A DNA stretch of 64,000 bases from Pseudomonas sp. KU43P (GTDB lineage: Bacteria; Pseudomonadota; Gammaproteobacteria; Pseudomonadales; Pseudomonadaceae). Below the pieces are notes generated by a model. The model made no database searches. It was given only the letters and a program-made list of their open reading frames with translations, and was not told where the DNA came from. The DNA lies in assembly GCF_033095865.1 (NCBI RefSeq), contig NZ_AP019365.1:965501-1029500 (forward strand), read 5' to 3'. Both the position numbers and the translations under genes were made by a program. Positions 57,458 to 64,000 of this stretch are shown one piece after another (within the stretch, counting starts at the first letter, position 1; the number at the start of each line of letters is the position of its first letter).

Positions 57458-58672
57458 ATGAAGTTGCCGATCTACCTCGATTACTCCGCGACCACTCCGG
57501 TCGATCCCCGCGTCGCCCAGAAGATGGCCGACTGCCTGCTGGTCGACGGAAACTTCGGTAACCCGGCCTCGCGTTCCCACGTGTTCGGCTGGAAGGCTGA
57601 AGAAGCGGTCGAGAATGGCCGTCGCCAGGTGGCCGAGCTGATCAACGCCGACCCGCGCGAGATCGTCTGGACCAGCGGTGCCACCGAGTCCGACAACCTC
57701 GCCCTGAAAGGCGTAGCGCACTTCTATCAGACCAAGGGCAAGCACATCATCACCTCCAAGATCGAGCACAAGGCGGTCCTGGATACCGCTCGCCAGCTCG
57801 AGCGTGAAGGTTTCGAAGTCACTTACCTCGAGCCAGGCGAAGACGGCATCGTCACCCCGGCCCAGGTCGAGGCAGTGCTGCGCGACGACACCATCCTGGT
57901 CTCGCTGATGCACGTGAACAACGAAGTCGGCTCGATCAACGACATCGCCGCCATCGGTGAACTGACCCGCTCGCGCGGCGTGCTGTTCCACGTTGACGCC
58001 GCCCAGTCGGCCGGCAAGGTCGAAATCGACCTGCAAAAACTGAAAGTCGACCTGATGTCGTTCTCGGCGCATAAGGTCTACGGCCCGAAAGGCATCGGCG
58101 CGCTGTACGTCAGCCGCAAGCCGCGAGTGCGCCTGGAAGCGATCATCCACGGCGGTGGCCATGAGCGCGGCATGCGTTCGGGTACCTTGCCGACCCACCA
58201 GATCGTCGGCATGGGCGAAGCCTTCGCCATCGCCAAGCAGGAAATGGCCGCTGAAAACGTACGCATCAAGGCCCTGAGCGACCGCTTCTTCAAGCAGGTC
58301 TCGGACCTCGAAGAGCTCTACGTCAACGGCAGCCAGACTGCTCGCGTGCCGCACAACCTGAACCTGAGCTTCAACTACGTCGAAGGCGAGTCGCTGCTGA
58401 TGTCGCTGAAAGACATCGCCGTATCGTCCGGCTCGGCCTGCACCTCCGCCTCGCTCGAGCCGTCGTATGTACTGCGCGCGCTGGGCCGTAACGACGAGCT
58501 GGCGCACAGCTCGATCCGCTTCTCCTTCGGCCGCTTCACCACCGAAGAAGAAGTCGACTACGCCGCGCAGAAAGTCTGCGAGGCGGTCAACAAACTGCGT
58601 GAGTTGTCGCCGCTGTGGGACATGTACAAAGACGGCGTCGATATCTCCAAGATCGAGTGGGCCGCCCACTAA
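57458..58672 (+). CDS. iscS: Cysteine desulfurase IscS
   Basis: The 404-residue PLP enzyme removes sulfur from cysteine and delivers it to IscU and tRNA thiolation factors. K206 in [12 protein letters not shown] binds PLP; C328 in [11 protein letters not shown] carries the persulfide, both at the E. coli numbers. AGGAG lies before the ATG. Confidence 0.98.
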   Translation: MKLPIYLDYSATTPVDPRVAQKMADCLLVDGNFGNPASRSHVFGWKAEEAVENGRRQVAELINADPREIVWTSGATESDNLALKGVAHFYQTKGKHIITSKIEHKAVLDTARQLEREGFEVTYLEPGEDGIVTPAQVEAVLRDDTILVSLMHVNNEVGSINDIAAIGELTRSRGVLFHVDAAQSAGKVEIDLQKLKVDLMSFSAHKVYGPKGIGALYVSRKPRVRLEAIIHGGGHERGMRSGTLPTHQIVGMGEAFAIAKQEMAAENVRIKALSDRFFKQVSDLEELYVNGSQTARVPHNLNLSFNYVEGESLLMSLKDIAVSSGSACTSASLEPSYVLRALGRNDELAHSSIRFSFGRFTTEEEVDYAAQKVCEAVNKLRELSPLWDMYKDGVDISKIEWAAH

Positions 58673-58674
58673 GC

Positions 58675-58700
58675 AGTCGCCGGCAAGAGCGGCTCCCTGA
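58675..58700. repeat. Single partial REP-like unit
   Basis: GTCGCCGGCAAGAGCGGCTC between iscS and iscU resembles one REP arm with changes. It may modulate message stability inside the operon. Confidence 0.5.
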
Positions 58701-58718
58701 TGAGGAAGGAATTGCACC

Positions 58719-59105
58719 ATGGCATACAGTGAAAAGGTCATCGACCACTACGAAAACCCACGCAACGTCGGCAAGATGAATGCCGAGGATCCGGATGTCG
58801 GTACCGGCATGGTCGGCGCCCCTGCGTGTGGTGACGTGATGCGTCTGCAGATCAAGGTCAACGAGCAAGGCATCATCGAAGACGCCAAGTTCAAGACCTA
58901 TGGCTGCGGTTCGGCCATCGCTTCCAGCTCCCTCGCCACCGAGTGGATGAAGGGCAAGACCCTGGACGAAGCCGAAACCATCAAGAACACCCAGCTGGCG
59001 GAAGAACTGGCGTTGCCGCCGGTGAAGATCCACTGCTCGGTACTCGCCGAGGATGCCATCAAGGCAGCCGTTCGCGATTACAAGCAGAAGAAAGGCTTGA
59101 TCTAA
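58719..59105 (+). CDS. iscU: Iron-sulfur cluster scaffold IscU
   Basis: 128 residues with C37, C63 and C106 as cluster ligands, D39, and the LPPVK motif (99-103) recognised by HscA. Clusters are built here and passed on by HscA/HscB. Confidence 0.98.
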   Translation: MAYSEKVIDHYENPRNVGKMNAEDPDVGTGMVGAPACGDVMRLQIKVNEQGIIEDAKFKTYGCGSAIASSSLATEWMKGKTLDEAETIKNTQLAEELALPPVKIHCSVLAEDAIKAAVRDYKQKKGLI

Positions 59106-59136
59106 GCCGCCAGCAGGCAAGACGTAAGGAGTTCCG

Positions 59137-59460
59137 ATGGCTATCAGCATGACAGAAGCCGCCGCCAACCACGTGCGGCGTTCCCTCGAAGGGCGCGGCA
59201 AGGGCGAGGGCATCCGCCTGGGCGTGCGTACCACCGGTTGCTCGGGCCTGGCCTACGTGCTGGAGTTCGTCGATGAACTGGCGGACGAAGACACCGTGTT
59301 CGAGAACCATGGCGTCAAGGTGATCATCGATCCCAAGAGCCTGGTCTACCTCGATGGCACCGAGCTGGATTTCGTCAAGGAAGGGTTGAACGAAGGCTTC
59401 AAGTTCAACAACCCCAACGTGCGCGGTGAGTGTGGCTGCGGCGAAAGCTTCAACGTCTGA
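59137..59460 (+). CDS. iscA: Iron-sulfur cluster assembly protein IscA
   Basis: 107 residues; the three conserved cysteines C35, C99 and C101 (GECGCGESF) are present. A-type carrier that helps form [4Fe-4S] clusters on target proteins. Confidence 0.97.
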   Translation: MAISMTEAAANHVRRSLEGRGKGEGIRLGVRTTGCSGLAYVLEFVDELADEDTVFENHGVKVIIDPKSLVYLDGTELDFVKEGLNEGFKFNNPNVRGECGCGESFNV

Positions 59461-59468
59461 GGCTGGCT

Positions 59469-59990
59469 GTGGGTACTCCTTGTCATTTCGCTCTGTTTGA
59501 TCTCCAGCCGTGCTTCCGTCTGGACCTCGACAAGCTGGCCACGCGTTACCGCGAGCTGGCCCGCGAGGTCCATCCGGACCGTTTTGCCGACGCCTCCGAG
59601 CGTGAGCAACGGGTAGCCCTGGAGAAGTCCGCGGCCCTCAACGACGCCTACCAGACCCTGCGCAGTGCGCCACGCCGTGCCCGCTATTTGCTGGCCATTG
59701 GTGGCCATGAAGTGCCTCAGGAAGTCACGGTCCATGACCCTGATTTCCTGCTGCAGCAGATGCAGTGGCGCGAAGAGCTCGAAGAGTTGCAGGACGAAGC
59801 CGACCTCGACGGTGTCGCCGTGTTCAAGAAGCGCCTCAAGGCTGCCCAGGACACGCTGAACGAGGATTTCGCCGCCTGCTGGGATGTGCCTGCCGAGCGC
59901 GAACAGGCCGAGCGCCTGATGCGCCGCATGCAATTCCTCGACAAGCTCGCCCAAGAAGTGCGCCAACTGGAAGAGCGCCTCGACGATTAA
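59469..59990 (+). CDS. hscB: Co-chaperone HscB
   Basis: The 173-residue protein has an N-terminal J domain with HPD in [10 protein letters not shown] and a C-terminal helical IscU-binding domain. It stimulates the HscA ATPase and delivers IscU. The start is GTG at 59469, eight bases after the iscA stop, with GAGG overlapping that stop; the frame from 59430 overlaps iscA and is rejected. Confidence 0.95.
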   Translation: MGTPCHFALFDLQPCFRLDLDKLATRYRELAREVHPDRFADASEREQRVALEKSAALNDAYQTLRSAPRRARYLLAIGGHEVPQEVTVHDPDFLLQQMQWREELEELQDEADLDGVAVFKKRLKAAQDTLNEDFAACWDVPAEREQAERLMRRMQFLDKLAQEVRQLEERLDD

Positions 59991-60032
59991 CCCGGCGCCG
60001 CCCGTGATGACGCCTAAGGTAATTAGATAAGC

Positions 60033-61895
60033 ATGGCCCTACTGCAGATCGCCGAACCCGGTCAAAGCCCTCAGCCGCACCAGCGTCGCCTGGCGGTGGG
60101 TATCGACCTGGGTACCACCAATTCTCTGGTCGCTGCCGTGCGCAGCGGTCGCAGCGAACCCCTGCCTGATGCGCAGGGTAGCGTCATTCTGCCTTCGGCA
60201 GTGCGCTACCTGGCCGGCCACAGTGAAGTCGGCCTCGCCGCGCGCGAGGCTGCATCCAGCGACCCGCTGAACACCGTGCTGTCGGTCAAGCGCCTGATGG
60301 GGCGCGGCCTGGCCGACGTCAAGCAGCTCGGCGAGCAACTGCCGTATCGCTTCGTCGGCGGTGAGTCGCACATGCCGTTCATCGACACGGTGCAGGGCCC
60401 GAAAAGCCCGGTGGAAGTGTCTGCCGACATTCTCAAGGTGTTGCGCGAGCGCGCCGAGCAGACCCTGGGTGGTGAGCTGGTAGGGGCGGTCATCACCGTG
60501 CCGGCCTACTTCGACGATGCCCAGCGCCAGGCGACCAAGGATGCGGCCAAGCTGGCCGGCCTGAACGTGCTGCGCCTGCTCAACGAACCGACTGCTGCTG
60601 CCGTGGCCTACGGCCTTGACCAGAATGCCGAAGGCCTGGTGGCCATCTATGACCTGGGTGGCGGTACCTTCGACATTTCGATCCTGCGCTTGACTGCAGG
60701 TGTATTCGAAGTGCTGGCCACCGGCGGTGACACCGCCTTGGGTGGCGACGATTTCGACCACGCCATTGCCGGCTGGATCATCGAGCAGGCGGGCCTGTCC
60801 GCCGACCTCGATCCGGCCACCCAGCGCCAGTTGCTGCAAACTGCCTGTGCCGCCAAGGAAGCCCTGACCGACGCCGACGTGGTCAGCGTCAGTCATGGTG
60901 CCTGGCAGGGCGAACTCAGCCGTGCTGCCTTCGAAGCCATGATCGAGCCGATGATCGCTCGTAGCCTCAAGGCTTGCCGTCGCGCCGTGCGCGACAGCGG
61001 TATCGAGCTAGAAGAGGTCGGTGCGGTGGTCATGGTAGGTGGTTCGACCCGCGTCCCACGCGTGCGCGAGGCTGTCGGCGCGCTGTTTGGGCGCACCCCG
61101 CTGACCTCGATCGATCCTGATCAGGTCGTGGCCATCGGTGCTGCGATCCAGGCCGATACCCTGGCCGGTAACCGCCGTGAAGGCGGCGAACTGCTGCTGC
61201 TCGATGTAATCCCGCTGTCCCTGGGGCTCGAGACCATGGGCGGGCTGATGGAGAAGGTGATTCCGCGCAATACCACCATTCCGGTGGCCCGTGCCCAGGA
61301 ATTCACGACCTACAAAGACGGCCAGTCGGCCATGATGATTCACGTCCTGCAGGGCGAGCGCGAGCTGATCAGCGACTGCCGCTCCCTGGCGCGCTTCGAG
61401 CTGCGCGGTATTCCGGCCATGGTCGCCGGTGCGGCGAAGATCCGCGTTACCTTCCAGGTCGATGCCGACGGCCTGCTCAGCGTTGCGGCCCGCGAGCTGG
61501 GCTCGGGCGTGGAGGCCAGCATCCAGGTCAAGCCGTCCTACGGACTGACTGACGGCGAGATCGCCCGCATGCTCAAAGACTCGTTCGAGCACGCCGGCTC
61601 CGATAAGCACGCACGCCAGCTGCGCGAGCACCAGGTCGACGGCGAGCGCTTGCTCGAAGCGGTACAGGGCGCCCTGGACGCCGACGGCGAGCGACTGCTG
61701 AGCAGCGAAGAGCGCGAAGCCATCGAATTCCAGATGCAAGAACTACGTGATTTGCTAACCGGCACCGATGGCCCAGCCATCGAGCAACAGACCAAGCGTT
61801 TGTCGCAGGTGACCGATGCATTTGCCGCCCGTCGCCTTGATTCGACGGTCAAAGCCGCACTGGCCGGGCGCAACCTGAATGAGATCGAGGAGTAA
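60033..61895 (+). CDS. hscA: Fe-S assembly chaperone HscA (Hsp70 family)
   Basis: 620 residues. ATPase motifs [26 protein letters not shown] and [13 protein letters not shown] are followed by a substrate-binding domain. It binds the LPPVK site of IscU and promotes cluster transfer. Confidence 0.97.
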   Translation: MALLQIAEPGQSPQPHQRRLAVGIDLGTTNSLVAAVRSGRSEPLPDAQGSVILPSAVRYLAGHSEVGLAAREAASSDPLNTVLSVKRLMGRGLADVKQLGEQLPYRFVGGESHMPFIDTVQGPKSPVEVSADILKVLRERAEQTLGGELVGAVITVPAYFDDAQRQATKDAAKLAGLNVLRLLNEPTAAAVAYGLDQNAEGLVAIYDLGGGTFDISILRLTAGVFEVLATGGDTALGGDDFDHAIAGWIIEQAGLSADLDPATQRQLLQTACAAKEALTDADVVSVSHGAWQGELSRAAFEAMIEPMIARSLKACRRAVRDSGIELEEVGAVVMVGGSTRVPRVREAVGALFGRTPLTSIDPDQVVAIGAAIQADTLAGNRREGGELLLLDVIPLSLGLETMGGLMEKVIPRNTTIPVARAQEFTTYKDGQSAMMIHVLQGERELISDCRSLARFELRGIPAMVAGAAKIRVTFQVDADGLLSVAARELGSGVEASIQVKPSYGLTDGEIARMLKDSFEHAGSDKHARQLREHQVDGERLLEAVQGALDADGERLLSSEEREAIEFQMQELRDLLTGTDGPAIEQQTKRLSQVTDAFAARRLDSTVKAALAGRNLNEIEE

Positions 61896-61898
61896 CCG

Positions 61899-62240
61899 AT
61901 GCCGCTGGTGACATTCCTGCCGCACGAGAAGTTCTGCCCGGAAGGGCTGACCGTGGAAGTCGAGCCCGGGACCAACATCCTGGAGCTGGCCCATGACCAT
62001 CATATCGAGATGGAAAGCGCCTGCGGCGGCGTCAAGGCCTGCACCACGTGCCACTGCATCGTGCGCAAGGGCTTCGACTCGCTTGAAGAAGCCGATGAGC
62101 TGGAAGAAGACATGCTGGACAAGGCCTGGGGCCTGGAGGCTCAATCGCGCCTCGGTTGCCAGGTGGTGGTCGCTGATGAAGACCTGACCATCGAGATCCC
62201 GAAGTATTCGCTCAACCACGCTGCCGAAGCGCCGCACTGA
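61899..62240 (+). CDS. fdx: Isc-type [2Fe-2S] ferredoxin
   Basis: 113 residues with cluster ligands C42, C48, C51 and C87. It supplies electrons for cluster assembly. The gene follows hscA by three bases. Confidence 0.97.
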   Translation: MPLVTFLPHEKFCPEGLTVEVEPGTNILELAHDHHIEMESACGGVKACTTCHCIVRKGFDSLEEADELEEDMLDKAWGLEAQSRLGCQVVVADEDLTIEIPKYSLNHAAEAPH

Positions 62241-62250
62241 GGTCTGCCGC

Positions 62251-62451
62251 ATGAGCTTGAAATGGATTGATGTACTTGAGATCGCCATCCAGCTTGCAGA
62301 AAGCAAGCCGGACGTCGATCCTCGTTATGTGAATTTCGTCGATCTGCACCGCTGGGTGCTGGCGTTGCCAGAATTCAGCGACGATCCGTCACGTGGCGGT
62401 GAGAAAGTGCTGGAGGCCATCCAGGCGGCCTGGATTGATGAAGCCGACTAA
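62251..62451 (+). CDS. iscX: Fe-S assembly protein IscX
   Basis: The 66-residue acidic protein (LKWIDVLEIAIQLAESKPDV, YVNFVDLHRW) binds IscS and modulates its activity. It is the last gene of the operon. Confidence 0.96.
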   Translation: MSLKWIDVLEIAIQLAESKPDVDPRYVNFVDLHRWVLALPEFSDDPSRGGEKVLEAIQAAWIDEAD

Positions 62452-62482
62452 GCGCGACGCTGCAGGTTAGGCAATCCCCCGG

Positions 62483-62512
62483 AACCCGCGTATAATTCGC
62501 GGGTTTAATTTT
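62483..62512 (+). terminator. isc operon terminator whose loop contains a TATAAT box
   Basis: AACCCGCG, loop TATAATT, CGCGGGTT, then TAATTTTT. The loop is a perfect -10 hexamer (62491-62496) placed 45 bases before the ndk ATG. A weak -35 (TAGGCA, 62468-62473) lies 17 bases upstream of it. The same bases may end isc transcription and start ndk transcription. Confidence 0.7.
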
Positions 62513-62540
62513 TCGCAACACTCATATTCTGGAGTTTTCC

Positions 62541-62966
62541 ATGGCTGTTCAACGTACTTTCTCCATCATCAAGCCTGACGCCGTTGCCAAGAACGTGATC
62601 GGCAAGATCACCACTCGCTTCGAAGAAGCCGGCCTGAAAATCGTTGCTTCGAAAATCAAGCAACTGTCCAAAGCCGAAGCCGAAGGCTTCTACGCCGAGC
62701 ACAAAGAGCGCGGCTTCTTCGGTGACCTGGTTGCCTTCATGACTTCCGGCCCGGTTGTCGTTCAGGTTCTGGAAGGCGAAAACGCCATCGCTCTGAACCG
62801 TGAGCTGATGGGCGCTACCAACCCTAAAGAAGCTGCTGCCGGCACCATCCGCGCTGACTTCGCCGAGTCGATCGACGCCAACGCCGTTCACGGTTCGGAC
62901 TCCGAAGCTGCTGCTGCTCGCGAAATCGCGTACTTCTTCGCTGCTACCGAGGTAACCACTCGCTAA
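62541..62966 (+). CDS. ndk: Nucleoside diphosphate kinase
   Basis: The 141-residue enzyme balances nucleoside triphosphates by a phospho-histidine mechanism; H117 in NAVHGSDS is the active residue, and [10 protein letters not shown] and [14 protein letters not shown] are family marks. GGAG precedes the ATG. Confidence 0.98.
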   Translation: MAVQRTFSIIKPDAVAKNVIGKITTRFEEAGLKIVASKIKQLSKAEAEGFYAEHKERGFFGDLVAFMTSGPVVVQVLEGENAIALNRELMGATNPKEAAAGTIRADFAESIDANAVHGSDSEAAAAREIAYFFAATEVTTR

Positions 62967-62994
62967 GCGAAAGCTTACGGGTGAGGGTGAATCC

Positions 62995-64000
62995 ATGACG
63001 ACATCTACTGGCAAAATCAACCTGTTGGGTCTGACCCAGCCGGAAATGGAACAATTCTTCGACTCTATCGGGGAGAAACGCTTCCGTGCCGGCCAGGTGA
63101 TGAAATGGATTCACCATTTTGGCGTCGATGATTTCGCCGCCATGACCAATGTCGGCAAGGCCTTGCGCGAAAAGCTCGAGGCTGTTGCCGAGATTCGGGC
63201 GCCGGAAGTGGTCAGCGAAGACATTTCCGCTGACGGTACCCGCAAGTGGGTGGTCCGCGTTGCCTCCGGCAGCTGCGTCGAAACCGTCTACATCCCTACC
63301 GACGACCGCGGCACCCTGTGTGTCTCGTCGCAGGCCGGCTGCGCCCTGGACTGCAGTTTCTGCTCCACCGGCAAGCAAGGCTTCAACAGCAACCTCACCG
63401 CCGCCGAAGTGATCGGTCAGGTGTGGCTTGCGAACAAATCCTTCGGCACTGTCCCGGCCAAGATCGACCGCGCGATTACCAACGTGGTGATGATGGGCAT
63501 GGGCGAGCCGCTGCTCAATTTCGATAATGTCATCGCCGCCATGAAGATCATGATGGATGATCTGGGTTATGGCATTTCCAAGCGCCGCGTCACCCTGTCC
63601 ACTTCGGGCGTGGTGCCGATGATCGACGAACTGGCCAAGCATATCGACGTGTCGCTTGCGTTGTCGCTGCATGCGCCGAACGACGAACTGCGTAACCAGC
63701 TGGTACCGATCAACAGAAAGTACCCGCTGAAGATGCTGCTGGAATCGTGCATGGGCTACATGTCCACCCTGGGTGGCAAGCGCGTGCTGACCGTCGAATA
63801 CACCTTGCTCAAGGACGTAAACGACCAGCCTGAACATGCCGCACAGATGATCGAGCTGCTGCGCGACATTCCCTGCAAGATCAACCTGATTCCGTTCAAC
63901 CCGTTCCCGCATTCGGGTTACGAGCGGCCTAGCAACAATGCTATCCGTCGCTTCCAGGACCTGCTGCACCACGGTGGCTTCAACGTCACCACCCGCACCA
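62995..64000 (+). CDS. rlmN: Dual-specificity 23S rRNA/tRNA adenine-C2 methyltransferase RlmN, partial
   Basis: The first 335 residues are seen; the frame runs off the right edge. Radical SAM motif C116-x3-C120-x2-C123 in [15 protein letters not shown]. The enzyme methylates A2503 of 23S rRNA and A37 of some tRNAs. The C-terminal catalytic cysteine, near residue 355 in E. coli, is outside the window. GAGGGTGA precedes the ATG. Confidence 0.97.
   Translation, partial: MTTSTGKINLLGLTQPEMEQFFDSIGEKRFRAGQVMKWIHHFGVDDFAAMTNVGKALREKLEAVAEIRAPEVVSEDISADGTRKWVVRVASGSCVETVYIPTDDRGTLCVSSQAGCALDCSFCSTGKQGFNSNLTAAEVIGQVWLANKSFGTVPAKIDRAITNVVMMGMGEPLLNFDNVIAAMKIMMDDLGYGISKRRVTLSTSGVVPMIDELAKHIDVSLALSLHAPNDELRNQLVPINRKYPLKMLLESCMGYMSTLGGKRVLTVEYTLLKDVNDQPEHAAQMIELLRDIPCKINLIPFNPFPHSGYERPSNNAIRRFQDLLHHGGFNVTTRT

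Overview
The window comes from the chromosome of a fluorescent Pseudomonas of the P. putida group. Three things point there: the high-GC coding style; the repeated REP palindromes built on GCCGGCAAGCCGGCTCCCAC; and a gene order that, as I recall it, follows the lapF to rlmN stretch of P. putida KT2440 (lapF and its transporter, norR/hmp, cyoABCDE, selU/selD, queA-tgt-yajC-secDF, suhB-trmJ-cysE-isc-ndk-rlmN).

Positions 1-8600 are the accessory end. Two related autotransporter genes lie in tandem on the minus strand, the first cut by the window edge. Two plus-strand genes follow (3536-5968 and 6607-8583) for Ig-like repeat proteins that I cannot assign to a named family. Between them is a decayed copy of the 3' end of the type I secretion adaptor gene whose intact copy ends at 8683. 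Short upstream repeats are also shared by the two genes. The simplest reading is that a unit [upstream element, Ig-like gene, adaptor-gene tail] was duplicated or inserted here and then diverged.

Positions 8683-25531 are a large-adhesin locus on the minus strand. A LapF-type adhesin of about 4001 residues, with 37 Ig-like repeats, is followed by its own secretion system: a TolC-like outer membrane protein, an ABC exporter with a degenerate C39 domain, and an HlyD-like adaptor. The last three overlap by ATGA junctions.

Positions 25722-38750 hold norR divergent from the flavohaemoglobin gene hmp (nitric oxide detoxification), dsbB, the cytochrome bo3 oxidase operon cyoABCDE with an ANR/FNR box upstream, an alaC-type aminotransferase, and small genes (YkgJ-type zinc/iron-binding protein, GNAT acetyltransferase, membrane protein, LprI-like protein).

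Positions 38757-44246 form a selenium cluster. selD and selU, for selenophosphate synthesis and tRNA 2-selenouridine synthesis, are divergent from a four-gene ABC importer of the PhnD/C/E superfamily, which probably brings in a selenium oxyanion. A bestrophin-like channel, a second GNAT protein, a membrane protein of unknown function, a lipoprotein serine protease and a tRNA-Leu(CAA) gene follow.

Positions 47979-64000 are core housekeeping genes: queuosine synthesis (queA, tgt), Sec translocon accessories (yajC, secD, secF), a glycine-zipper envelope protein, suhB, trmJ, cysE, the complete isc iron-sulfur operon (iscR-S-U-A-hscB-hscA-fdx-iscX) behind an IscR type 1 operator, ndk, and the start of rlmN, which runs off the right edge.
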